DNA from: Paracoccaceae bacterium
Lineage (GTDB): Bacteria > Pseudomonadota > Alphaproteobacteria > Rhodobacterales > Rhodobacteraceae
Direction: 5' to 3'
DNA: 36,882 nucleotides
Assembly: GCA_029862205.1 (NCBI GenBank)
Contig: JAOTXT010000043.1
Span: 1-36,882, forward strand
Made by a program: the position numbers and the translations under genes. Each line of letters starts with the position of its first letter. Position 1 is the stretch's first letter. Under the pieces are notes generated by a model. It saw nothing but the letters and a program-made list of their open reading frames with translations, did no database searches and had not been told where the DNA came from. Shown here one piece after another: positions 16,749 through 24,739 of the stretch.

Positions 16749-17384
16749 TTACCCCTTGCCCCGCGTCAGCTTTTCCAACTGCGCCTGCATCTCTGCCAAT
16801 TGGCGCTGGAGCTGGTCCAAATCCTCGCTGAGGTCCGGCGCGTCCTCTGCCGGGGTCTCGCGCTTGGCTGAATCCTCGGCATGCGTGGCGCGTCCAGCCG
16901 CTGAGGCGCCGAACGGCGAGAACATGCGCATGGCCTGCTCGAACCACTCCATGTTGCTGCGCGCCATGGCTTCGAAATTGGCCATGGCCTGGCCGCCGCC
17001 GAAGGCTTTCCGCATCCGCTCCTGGTTCTGGGAAAAGGTTTCCATCGAGGCTTCCAGATAGCTCGGCACCACTCCTTGCAGCGCATCGCCATAGAGGCTG
17101 ATGATCTGGCGCAGGAAATTCGTCGGCAGCATCGACTGCCCCTTGGCCTCTTCCTCGAAGATGATCTGGGTCAGCACCGACCGAGTGATGTCCTCTCCGG
17201 TCTTCGCGTCATAGACAGCGAAGTCCTCGCCCGCTCGCACCATCTTCGACAGGTCGTCAAGCGTCACGTAGCTGCTCTTCGCCGTGTTGTAGAGACGGCG
17301 ATTCGCATATTTCTTGATGACGATCTTTTCGGCCTTGCCCTTGGCGCCACTCGCGCCCTTGGTCTCGCTCTTTCCCGCGGCCAC
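16749..17384 (-). CDS. phaR: Polyhydroxyalkanoate synthesis repressor PhaR
   Basis: The 211-residue protein has the PHB/PHA accumulation regulator domain with the unmistakable segment IVIKKYANRRLYNTAKSSYV near residues 20-40, followed by a second conserved block (LTQIIFEEEAKGQSMLP) and a predicted coiled coil near the C-terminus (DLDQLQRQLAEMQAQLEKL). PhaR binds both DNA and PHA granules and represses phasin and its own gene until granules titrate it away. The start is a GTG at 17384 preceded by GGGAGGG at 17391-17397; the frame continues upstream without a comparable site. It is divergent from phaA-phaB, the monomer supply genes. No phaC synthase or phasin gene is in the window. Confidence 0.93.
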   Translation of the reverse strand: MAAGKSETKGASGAKGKAEKIVIKKYANRRLYNTAKSSYVTLDDLSKMVRAGEDFAVYDAKTGEDITRSVLTQIIFEEEAKGQSMLPTNFLRQIISLYGDALQGVVPSYLEASMETFSQNQERMRKAFGGGQAMANFEAMARSNMEWFEQAMRMFSPFGASAAGRATHAEDSAKRETPAEDAPDLSEDLDQLQRQLAEMQAQLEKLTRGKG

Positions 17385-17660
17385 GGCAAACCCTCCCAGG
17401 ACTCTCCAGTGACGCCACTTTTCGTGCCCTGCTCGCCCTGGGGCTTTGCCTGGGGCACCCGACGTCCTGATATTGCGCCTGCGAAAGGCTCGCGGCAAGG
17501 CTCTTTTTTGCGGTGCACTGCGGGCGACCTGATCAGGCAGCAATAACGCCACCGCTCGCCCCGGCACTCAAAAAGAATTGTGCAGCGCAACAATTGTCGC
17601 ATTGCGCCCGCCTCGTGCTCATGCGAAAAGGCGGAAATCATTCAAAGGGAGAGAACCCCC
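17385..17660. promoter_or_regulatory. phaR-phaA divergent promoter with TGC-rich motifs
   Basis: This 276-base space between the divergent genes carries TGC/GCA-rich stretches at about 17508-17525 and 17577-17606. PhaR of Paracoccus binds TGC-rich sites, so these are candidate autoregulatory operators. I see no small gene in the space. Confidence 0.4.
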
Positions 17661-18836
17661 ATGACCAATATCGTCATTGCCTCGGCCGCGCGCACCGCCG
17701 TCGGCAGCTTCAACGGTTCCTTCGCCAACACCCCTGCCCACGAGCTGGGTGCCGCCACGATCGAAGCGGCTCTTGCCCGCGCCGGCGTCGAAGCAGCGGA
17801 TGTTTCGGAGACGATCCTGGGCCAGGTCCTGACCGCGGGCCAGGGCCAGAACCCGGCCCGCCAGGCGCATATCAATGCCGGCCTGCCGGTCGAGAGCGCC
17901 GCCTGGGGCATCAACCAGGTCTGCGGCTCGGGCCTGCGCGCCGTGGCCATCGGCGCCCAGCACGTTCAGTTGGGTGACGCAGATATCGTCGTCGCCGGCG
18001 GCCAGGAGAGCATGAGCCTCAGCCCCCATGTGGCCCATCTGCGCGCGGGCCAGAAGATGGGCGACCTGAAATTCATCGATTCGATGATCAAGGACGGCCT
18101 CTGGGACGCCTTCAACGGCTATCACATGGGCACCACCGCCGAGAATGTCGCCAAGCAGTGGCAGTTGGGCCGCGACGAGCAGGACGCTTTCGCGCTCGCC
18201 AGCCAGAACAAGGCCGAGGCGGCGCAGAAAGCCGGCGAGTTCGCCGACGAGATCGCGCCCTTCACGGTCAAGACCCGCAAGGGCGACATTGTCGTCGACC
18301 AGGATGAATACGTCCGCCATGGCGCTACCATCGAAAACATGCAGAAACTGCGCCCGGCCTTCGACAAGGAAGGCACGGTGACCGCGGCCAACGCCAGCGG
18401 CATCAATGACGGCGCCGCGGTCACGGTGCTGATGTCGGCGGACGAGGCCGAGCGCCGGGGCATCGAGCCCTTGGCCCGGATCGTCAGCTATGCGACCGCC
18501 GGGGTCGACCCCACCATCATGGGCACTGGCCCGATCCCGGCCAGCCGCCGCGCCCTCGAGAAGGCCGGCTGGAAGGTCGAGGACCTGGACCTGGTCGAGG
18601 CCAACGAGGCCTTCGCCGCCCAGGCCTGCGCGGTCAACAAGGATATGGGCTGGAACCCCGAGATCGTGAACGTCAATGGCGGCGCGATTGCGATTGGCCA
18701 CCCGATCGGCGCTTCTGGCTGCCGGATCCTCAATACACTCCTCTTCGAGATGAAGCGGCGCGACGCCAAGAAGGGGCTGGCCACGCTCTGCATCGGCGGC
18801 GGCATGGGTGTCGCCATGTGCGTGGCGCGCAATTGA
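17661..18836 (+). CDS. phaA: Acetyl-CoA acetyltransferase (beta-ketothiolase)
   Basis: The 391-residue protein is a biosynthetic thiolase that condenses two acetyl-CoA to acetoacetyl-CoA, the first step of polyhydroxybutyrate synthesis. The nucleophilic cysteine is in [12 protein letters not shown] (near residue 90), and the C-terminal motifs [17 protein letters not shown] and CIGGGMGVA carry the second histidine and cysteine. The ATG at 17661 follows AGGGAGAG at 17645-17652; the frame is open upstream but without conservation. The phaB gene follows in the same direction after 84 bases, most of which is a palindromic repeat. Confidence 0.96.
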   Translation: MTNIVIASAARTAVGSFNGSFANTPAHELGAATIEAALARAGVEAADVSETILGQVLTAGQGQNPARQAHINAGLPVESAAWGINQVCGSGLRAVAIGAQHVQLGDADIVVAGGQESMSLSPHVAHLRAGQKMGDLKFIDSMIKDGLWDAFNGYHMGTTAENVAKQWQLGRDEQDAFALASQNKAEAAQKAGEFADEIAPFTVKTRKGDIVVDQDEYVRHGATIENMQKLRPAFDKEGTVTAANASGINDGAAVTVLMSADEAERRGIEPLARIVSYATAGVDPTIMGTGPIPASRRALEKAGWKVEDLDLVEANEAFAAQACAVNKDMGWNPEIVNVNGGAIAIGHPIGASGCRILNTLLFEMKRRDAKKGLATLCIGGGMGVAMCVARN

Positions 18837-18841
18837 CAGAT

Positions 18842-18902
18842 GTAGGGTGCGTGCTTGCACGCACCATCGTTTGAACCCGGTGCGTGCAAGCACGCACCCT
18901 AC
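18842..18902. repeat. Paired-palindrome intergenic element, GTAGGGTG type (copy 2)
   Basis: The element begins GTAGGGTG and ends CACCCTAC like the copy at 5713-5782, but its arms are filled with alternating GTGC-rich sequence. The left arm (18842-18865) and the right arm (18879-18902) are 24 bases each and are perfect reverse complements. Each arm folds on itself (GGTGCGTGC with GCACGCACC). The spacer is 13 bases. It occupies most of the phaA-phaB gap, so it is transcribed and could shape the phaAB mRNA. Confidence 0.9.
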
Positions 18903-18920
18903 GGATACGGAGAGGATAAT

Positions 18921-19646
18921 ATGGGACGCGTTGCACTGGTCACGGGCGGGTCGCGCGGCATCGGCGCCGCCATTTCCAAGGCTCTGCAGGCGGCGGGCTA
19001 CACTGTCGCCGCGAACTATGCGGGCAATGACGAGGCGGCGGGCGCCTTCAAGGCCGAGACCGGGATTCCGGTCTACAAATGGTCGGTCGCCGATTACGAC
19101 GCCTGCGCCGAGGGTATCGCAAAGGTCGAGGCAGATCTGGGACCCGTCGAGATCCTGGTCAACAATGCCGGCATCACCCGGGACGGCATGTTCCACCGCA
19201 TGACCCGCGAGCAGTGGAACGAGGTGATCTCGACCAATCTGAATGGCGTTTTCAACATGACCCACCCGATCTGGCCGGGGATGCGCGAGCGCAAGTTCGG
19301 CCGCGTCATCAACATCTCGTCGGTCAACGGCCAGAAGGGCCAGGCGGGCCAGACCAACTACTCGGCCGCCAAGGCGGGTGATATCGGGTTTACCCGGGCG
19401 CTCGCGCAGGAAGGCGCACGCGCCGGCATCACTGTCAACGCGATCTGCCCTGGCTATATCGGCACCGAGATGGTCCGCGCGATTGACGAAAAGGTCTTGA
19501 ACGAGCGCATCATCCCGCAGATTCCGGTCGGGCGGCTGGGTGAGCCGGATGAGATCGCGCGTTGCGCCGTGTTCCTGGCCTCGGACGATGCGGGCTTCCT
19601 GACCGGCTCGACAATCTCGCCCAATGGTGGCCAGTTCTTCAGCTGA
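18921..19646 (+). CDS. phaB: Acetoacetyl-CoA reductase
   Basis: The 241-residue protein is a short-chain dehydrogenase that reduces acetoacetyl-CoA with NADPH to (R)-3-hydroxybutyryl-CoA, the monomer for polyhydroxybutyrate. The nucleotide loop TGGSRGIG is at residues 8-15, the NNAG motif and the catalytic Ser (SSVNGQKGQ), Tyr (TNYSAAKAG) and Lys are present. The C-terminus ends GGQFFS, close to the family's GGLHM type ending. The ATG at 18921 has GGAGAGG at 18909-18915. It forms an operon with phaA. The stop is followed by a palindromic element that probably ends transcription from both phaB and phoB. Confidence 0.95.
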   Translation: MGRVALVTGGSRGIGAAISKALQAAGYTVAANYAGNDEAAGAFKAETGIPVYKWSVADYDACAEGIAKVEADLGPVEILVNNAGITRDGMFHRMTREQWNEVISTNLNGVFNMTHPIWPGMRERKFGRVINISSVNGQKGQAGQTNYSAAKAGDIGFTRALAQEGARAGITVNAICPGYIGTEMVRAIDEKVLNERIIPQIPVGRLGEPDEIARCAVFLASDDAGFLTGSTISPNGGQFFS

Positions 19647-19660
19647 CCGGCCGCCTGCCG

Positions 19661-19731
19661 ATGTCCCGGGCTTGACCCGGGACCTCGCGGTGTTCGATGA
19701 CCATCGAGGCCCCGGCTCAAGGCCGGGGCAT
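19661..19731. repeat. Paired-palindrome element, CCCGGG/CTTGA type; likely bidirectional terminator
   Basis: Two 25-base hairpins at 19661-19685 and 19707-19731 are arranged in inverted orientation; the second is the reverse complement of the first at 21 of 25 positions. Each is a GC-rich stem around a short CTTGA- or CTCAA-containing loop. Hairpin sequences of this kind are frequent in alphaproteobacterial genomes, as far as I recall. It lies between the convergent phaB and phoB stop codons and could terminate both transcripts. Confidence 0.85.
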
Positions 19732-19740
19732 TGAACTGGG

Positions 19741-20436
19741 CTAGCTCGTATAAGTCTCGTCCAGCGCGTAGCCAGCCGCGCGCACGGTGCGGATTGGGTC
19801 GCGGTCGCCGCGCCGGTTCAGCGCCTTGCGCAGCCGTCCCACATGCACATCGACCGTGCGCGCCTCCACATAGACGTCGCGGCCCCAGACCTTGTCGAGG
19901 AGCTGTTCGCGGCTGAAGACGCGCCCCGGCCGCTGCAGCAGGCAATCGAGCAGCCGGAACTCGGTCGGTCCCAGATGCACCTCGCGCTCGCCCCGGCGCA
20001 CGCGCTTGACCTCGCGGTCGAGCGAGATGTCGCCGAAGCTTGCCACATCGCCCGCCAGGGCCGGCCGTGTGCGCCGAAGCACCGCCTTGATGCGGGCGGA
20101 AAGCTCGGCCATCGACAGCGGCTTGGTCATGTAGTCGTCGGCGCCAGTATTGAGGCCGCGCACGCGGTCTTCCTCCTCGCCGCGGGCGGTGATCATGATC
20201 ACCGGCACGTCGCGGGTCTCGGGCCGGGCGCGGATTCGCCGGCAGATTTCCAACCCCGAGACGCCGGGCAGCATCCAATCGAGCAACACAAGGTCCGGCA
20301 CATCCTCGTCCAGCGCCAATTGCGTCTCGTCCCCATCGCCGCAGACGCGGACCGCATAGCCCTCGTGGCTCAGATTGTATTCCAGCAGCGCCGACAGCGC
20401 CGCCTCGTCCTCGGCGACAAGAATTCGTGCCGTCAT
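19741..20436 (-). CDS. phoB: Phosphate regulon response regulator PhoB
   Basis: The 231-residue protein has a receiver domain with phosphoacceptor Asp53 (LLDWMLPGVSG), acidic residues in LVAEDE and Lys in MTKPLS, and a winged-helix domain with the PhoB recognition segment VEARTVDVHVGRLRKAL. It activates genes with Pho boxes when phosphate is low. The ATG at 20436 follows GAGGGA and lies 10 bases after the phoU stop. It is the last gene of the phoR-pstSCAB-phoU-phoB block. Confidence 0.95.
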   Translation of the reverse strand: MTARILVAEDEAALSALLEYNLSHEGYAVRVCGDGDETQLALDEDVPDLVLLDWMLPGVSGLEICRRIRARPETRDVPVIMITARGEEEDRVRGLNTGADDYMTKPLSMAELSARIKAVLRRTRPALAGDVASFGDISLDREVKRVRRGEREVHLGPTEFRLLDCLLQRPGRVFSREQLLDKVWGRDVYVEARTVDVHVGRLRKALNRRGDRDPIRTVRAAGYALDETYTS

Positions 20437-20446
20437 ACCTGGTCCC

Positions 20447-21145
20447 TCAACCGATCTCGTGGCCTGCCGGCTCGCCTTTCGGACGGTCTTCCACAAGTGG
20501 CTGACCCGTCTCGACATAGTGGATCATCTCGGCCACATTGGTGGCGTGATCACCGATCCGCTCGAGGTTCTTGGCGATGAACAGAAGCTGCGAGCCGACC
20601 GAGATCGTGCGTGGATCCTCCATCATGTAGGTCACCACCTCGCGGAAAAGCGAGTTATAGGCCTCGTCCACATCGACGTCCCGGCGCCAGACCGCGATCG
20701 CGCCCTCCACGTCCGAGCGCCCCCAGGCGTCGAGCACCGCGGTCAGCTGATCGAGCGCCTGGCGCCCCATGCGCACGATCGAATTGGTGACGCCGGCGGG
20801 GGGGGTACTGGCAAGCTGCATGCCCCGGCGCGCCGTGCTTTTCGACAGATCGCCCACCCGCTCGAGCGTCGAGGCCAATTTCAACGTCGAGATCACCAGC
20901 CGCAGGTCCTGCGCCAGGGGCTGGCGCTGGACGATCAGATGGGTCGCCATCTCCTCGACCTCCAGCTCCAGCGCATCCATCCGCTTGTCGAGCTCGATGA
21001 TCGATTGCGCCAGATCGGTATTGCGCGACTGCAGGCTGCTGAGCGCGCCCGAAAGCATCTCCTCGGCCAGCCCGCCCATCTGAGAAATCTTCGCGCGGAC
21101 CGCGGCAATGTCCTCGTCGAAGGAAGTGACAATATGCTCGCCCAT
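20447..21145 (-). CDS. phoU: Phosphate signalling protein PhoU
   Basis: The 232-residue protein contains the two three-helix-bundle PhoU repeats, each with the metal-binding ERxGD motif: TLERVGDLSKS in the first half and NLERIGDHATNVAEM in the second. PhoU sits between the Pst transporter and PhoR and shuts down the Pho response when phosphate is sufficient. The gene follows pstB with 17 bases between them and precedes phoB. Confidence 0.96.
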   Translation of the reverse strand: MGEHIVTSFDEDIAAVRAKISQMGGLAEEMLSGALSSLQSRNTDLAQSIIELDKRMDALELEVEEMATHLIVQRQPLAQDLRLVISTLKLASTLERVGDLSKSTARRGMQLASTPPAGVTNSIVRMGRQALDQLTAVLDAWGRSDVEGAIAVWRRDVDVDEAYNSLFREVVTYMMEDPRTISVGSQLLFIAKNLERIGDHATNVAEMIHYVETGQPLVEDRPKGEPAGHEIG

Positions 21146-21162
21146 GGTTCTCGCTCCTCAAC

Positions 21163-21972
21163 TCAGCCGAAGCGCCCGGTGATGTAGTCCTGCGTCCGCT
21201 TGTCTTCCGGGTTGGTGAACATGGCGGTCGTCTCGCCGTATTCCACCATGTCGCCCAGATGGAAGAACGCCGTCTTCTGGCTGACCCGGGCGGCCTGTTG
21301 CATTGAATGGGTGACGATCACGATCGCGAAGTTCTGGCGCAATTCGTCGATCAGTTCCTCGATCCGCGCCGTCGCGATTGGGTCCAGCGCCGAGCACGGT
21401 TCGTCCATCAGCAGCACCTCCGGCGCGGTCGCGATGGCTCTCGCGATGCAGAGCCGCTGCTGCTGGCCGCCGGAGAGGCCCGTGCCCGGTTGGTCGAGCC
21501 GGTCCTTGGCCTCCTCCCAAAGCGAAGCGCCCCTCAGCGAGGCCTCGACGATGTTGTCGAGCTCGGCCTTGTTCGCGGCCAACCCGTGGATGCGCGGGCC
21601 GTAGGCTACGTTGTCATAGACCGATTTCGGGAACGGATTCGGCTTTTGGAACACCATGCCCACGCGGGCGCGCAGCAACGCCGGATCGACCGAACGGTGA
21701 TAGATATCCTCGCCGTCCAAAAGGATGTCGCCGGTGACCCGGCAAATATCGATTGTGTCGTTCATCCGGTTTAGGCAGCGCAGGAAAGTCGATTTGCCAC
21801 AGCCCGAGGGACCGATAAACGCGGTCACGGTCTTGTCCAGGATGTCGATATCCACGTTCTTGATCGCGTGATTGTCGGCATAGTAGACATCCACGCCGCG
21901 CGCTGTCGCCTTGACCGGTTGGGTCTGCACCACGGGCTCCCGGATTGTGATCTGGTCCATCGCTTGATCCAT
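21163..21972 (-). CDS. pstB: Phosphate ABC transporter ATP-binding protein PstB
   Basis: The protein (269 residues from ATG 21972) has the Walker A loop GPSGCGKST at residues 54-62, the Q-loop [11 protein letters not shown], the ABC signature LSGGQQQR, Walker [13 protein letters not shown] and the switch histidine in VTHSMQQA. These are the exact PstB variants of the ABC ATPase motifs. It drives phosphate import through PstC and PstA and relays phosphate state to PhoU and PhoR. Start choice is uncertain: a TTG at 21993, the ATG at 21972 and an ATG at 21960 are all in frame and none has a strong site. Confidence 0.95.
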   Translation of the reverse strand: MDQAMDQITIREPVVQTQPVKATARGVDVYYADNHAIKNVDIDILDKTVTAFIGPSGCGKSTFLRCLNRMNDTIDICRVTGDILLDGEDIYHRSVDPALLRARVGMVFQKPNPFPKSVYDNVAYGPRIHGLAANKAELDNIVEASLRGASLWEEAKDRLDQPGTGLSGGQQQRLCIARAIATAPEVLLMDEPCSALDPIATARIEELIDELRQNFAIVIVTHSMQQAARVSQKTAFFHLGDMVEYGETTAMFTNPEDKRTQDYITGRFG

Positions 21973-21999
21973 CCTAACTGCCGACACCGCCAAATTCAG

Positions 22000-23286
22000 C
22001 TACCAATGCCGCTCGAAGCGCTTTCTGAGATAGATCGCCAGACCGTTCATCACGATCAGGAAGGCGAGCAGCACACAGATTGCCGCCGAGGTGCGTGAGA
22101 CGAAGCCGCGCTCCGGGCTGTCGGCCCAAATAAAGATTTGCGTCGGCAGGGCCGTCGCCGGATCCATGACGCTGTCGGGCGCCTGAGTGATGAAGGCGTT
22201 CATGCCGATCAGCAATAGCGGCGCGGTCTCGCCCAGCGCCCGCGCCAGCCCGATGATCGTGCCGGTCAGGATGCCGGGGATCGCCAGGGGCAGCACATGG
22301 CCGGTCACCACCTGATGGCGCGAGGCGCCGAGCCCCAACGCGGCATCCCGGATCGACGGCGGCACCGCCTGCACTGCGATGCGGGTGGCGATGATGATCG
22401 TCGGCAGCGTCATCAGCGACAGGGTCATGCCACCGAGCAGCGGTGCCGAGCGCGGCAGCCCGAACCAGCCGATGAAGGCGACCAGCGCCAGAAGTCCGAA
22501 CACCACCGAGGGCACTGCGGCCAGATTATTGATGTTAACCTCGATAAGGTCCGTGAACCGGTTCTTCGGCGCAAACTCCTCCAGATAAATCCCCGCGGCG
22601 ATCCCCACAGGAAACGAGATCAGGAAACAGACCAAAAGCGCGTAGAACGAGCCCCAAAGCGCGCCGGACAGACCCGCAAGTTCCGGGAACCGGCTATCTG
22701 CGTTGGCGATCAGGGCCAAGTTCAGGGGTTTCGAGATCAGCCCCTTGTCCGCCAGCGCGTCGAAATTGGCAATCTCGGCGTCCTTCAGCCGTCGGTTCTC
22801 CTCGGGCGTCTGCGGATCGATCAGCCCCTTCGCCAACTGGTCGTAGGGGTCGGAAACAGGAACCCTCAGCGAAACGGTGGAGCCGATCAAATCTGGATTG
22901 TCGATGACGTAGTCGCGCAGCTCGTATTGCGCGCCGTTGCTGATCATCCCGGCAAGCGCGCGCTTCTCGCGCCGATTGGTGATATCGGGGAAGTGCGCAT
23001 AGATCGCATCCCGCACGATGGTTCGGAATTTCCCTTTGCCCGGATCGTCTGCTGGCACTTTTTCGGCCAAAATCTCGAAATCGAGCGTGACGTGCGTCTG
23101 GGTGAAGGCCGGCAGACCCGAGACGAGCAGCGACGCAAGCAGGATCACCAGCGTCAGACAGGCTGCCCCCAGCGCCCCCAGCCCCGCCCAGCATAGCCAA
23201 TTGTCCTTGCCGTTGCGCCGCTTGAGCCGCACGGCGAGCGCCGGGTCTTTCCAATCGATATTCGGCAGGTTCGGTATATCGGTCAT
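22000..23286 (-). CDS. pstA: Phosphate ABC transporter permease PstA
   Basis: This permease of about 428 residues has one N-terminal membrane helix (near 35-60), a soluble insertion of about 140 residues likely facing the periplasm, and a C-terminal BPD_transp_1 region with five or six helices. The EAA-type loop (SIRDAALGLGASRHQVVTGH) that contacts PstB is clear. It is much longer than E. coli PstA because of the insertion, a pattern seen in alphaproteobacteria. The ATG at 23286 was chosen; a TTG at 23298 overlapping the pstC stop is the alternative. Confidence 0.93.
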   Translation of the reverse strand: MTDIPNLPNIDWKDPALAVRLKRRNGKDNWLCWAGLGALGAACLTLVILLASLLVSGLPAFTQTHVTLDFEILAEKVPADDPGKGKFRTIVRDAIYAHFPDITNRREKRALAGMISNGAQYELRDYVIDNPDLIGSTVSLRVPVSDPYDQLAKGLIDPQTPEENRRLKDAEIANFDALADKGLISKPLNLALIANADSRFPELAGLSGALWGSFYALLVCFLISFPVGIAAGIYLEEFAPKNRFTDLIEVNINNLAAVPSVVFGLLALVAFIGWFGLPRSAPLLGGMTLSLMTLPTIIIATRIAVQAVPPSIRDAALGLGASRHQVVTGHVLPLAIPGILTGTIIGLARALGETAPLLLIGMNAFITQAPDSVMDPATALPTQIFIWADSPERGFVSRTSAAICVLLAFLIVMNGLAIYLRKRFERHW

Positions 23287-23294
23287 CGGGCCGC

Positions 23295-24671
23295 TCAATC
23301 GTAGGCTTCGCGGTATTTGCGCACGATCGTGAGCGCCAGCACATTCAACATCAGTGTCACGATGAATAGCATCAGCCCCAGCGCGAAAGCCGCGAGGGTT
23401 TTCGGATTGTCGAACTCGGTATCACCGATCAGCAGGGTTACGATCTGCACCGTTACCGTCGTGACCGAGTCGAGCGGATTGACCGTCATCTTGGCGATCA
23501 GCCCCGCCGCCATTACCACGATCATGGTCTCGCCGATCGCCCGGCTGACCGCCAGCAGGATGCCGCCCGAGATGCCCGGGATCGCCGCCGGGAACATCAC
23601 CTTCATCACCGTCTCGCCCCGGGTCGCGCCCAGTGCAAGCGAGCCGTCGCGCAGGCTGCGCGGCACCGCGTTCAGCGCATCGTCGGTGAAGGACGAGATG
23701 AACGGGATCAGCATGATCCCCATCACGCCGCCCGCAGCCAGGGCAGTGTTGGGCGCGATGTCGATGCCAAGCGACGCGCCCGCCGAGCGGAGCGCCGGCG
23801 CCACCACCAGGATCGCGAAGAAGCCGTAGACGACCGTTGGCACGCCCGCCAGAAGCTCGAGCAAGGGCTTGGCGACCGCGCGCAAGGTGGGGCTGGCGAA
23901 CTCGTTCAGGTAGATGGCACTGAAGATTCCGATAGGCACCGCTACGACCAGCGCCACTACGGTGATCACCAAGGTGCCGAGCAAGACCGGGAGCCAGCCG
24001 AAGGCGCCGCTGGCCGCGACCTGATCCTCGCGGATCGGGATCTGAGGCTCCCAATTCAGGCCGAAAAGAAACTCGCTGATCGGCACCCGGTCGAAGAACC
24101 TGAGCGATTCATAGACCAGTGACAATATGATCCCCAGCGTGGTCACGATGGCGACCAGCGCGCAGAAGATCATGAAGCCGCTCACGACCTTCTCGACCGC
24201 CTGGCGCGCGCGGAAGGCCGCGGAAATCTTGCGCCGGGCCAGGAACATGCCCAGCCCAAGGATCGCAACGACGCAAACCGAAAGCGCCATCCAGGCAGTG
24301 GTGCGCAGGTTGTTCAGGCTCTCGGCGGCGGCCATCATGAAGGGTTTCGGCTCGCCAAAGACATTGCCCTGCGCGGCTGACCGGATCTCGGCCATCAGCA
24401 GCGATTTCTGCCCCTCGTCCATGCCGGCAAGCTCGGCCTCGGACAGCCCGCCGGCGACGATCGCCTCGATCACCGACTCCTGGAACAAAAGCCAAAGCAG
24501 CACAAAAATGAACGCCGGCAGACCGGTCAGGCAGATCGCGTAGACACCATGAAAGCCCGCCAGCGAGTGCAGTTTTTCGCCGGAAGCGGTCAGCCGGCGG
24601 GCCGAATAATAGTTAAAGAGATAGCCGAGGGCCGATGCGATCAGGATCACCAGCAAGAGATATCCCAGCAT
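23295..24671 (-). CDS. pstC: Phosphate ABC transporter permease PstC
   Basis: The 458-residue permease carries extra N-terminal helices (near 1-20 and 40-65) and a soluble stretch before the classical BPD_transp_1 domain in the second half (about 220-450). The ATPase-contact loop reads SLRDGSLALGATRGETVMKV. With PstA it forms the inner-membrane channel for phosphate. The start is the ATG at 24671. A strong hairpin separates it from pstS, and the stop meets the pstA start region. Confidence 0.94.
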   Translation of the reverse strand: MLGYLLLVILIASALGYLFNYYSARRLTASGEKLHSLAGFHGVYAICLTGLPAFIFVLLWLLFQESVIEAIVAGGLSEAELAGMDEGQKSLLMAEIRSAAQGNVFGEPKPFMMAAAESLNNLRTTAWMALSVCVVAILGLGMFLARRKISAAFRARQAVEKVVSGFMIFCALVAIVTTLGIILSLVYESLRFFDRVPISEFLFGLNWEPQIPIREDQVAASGAFGWLPVLLGTLVITVVALVVAVPIGIFSAIYLNEFASPTLRAVAKPLLELLAGVPTVVYGFFAILVVAPALRSAGASLGIDIAPNTALAAGGVMGIMLIPFISSFTDDALNAVPRSLRDGSLALGATRGETVMKVMFPAAIPGISGGILLAVSRAIGETMIVVMAAGLIAKMTVNPLDSVTTVTVQIVTLLIGDTEFDNPKTLAAFALGLMLFIVTLMLNVLALTIVRKYREAYD

Positions 24672-24695
24672 CTAACAGCCCCTCGCTTCAGACGC

Positions 24696-24723
24696 GGGGC
24701 GGCCAGCGCAAGCTGGCCGCCCC
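24696..24723 (-). terminator. Strong intergenic hairpin between pstS and pstC
   Basis: A perfect 12-base-pair GC-rich stem with a four-base loop lies in the 68-base pstS-pstC gap. No run of U follows it in the direction of transcription, so it is not a standard intrinsic terminator. It more likely stabilises the 3' end of a pstS message or causes partial termination, giving more binding protein than permease, as is known for other binding-protein operons. Confidence 0.7.
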
Positions 24724-24739
24724 ATAATTATCGCAGACC

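Noticed and set aside
17619-19265. 548-codon open frame antisense to phaA and phaB
   Set aside because: Both sense genes are full-length and certain; the antisense product has no recognisable motif and crosses an intergenic repeat.
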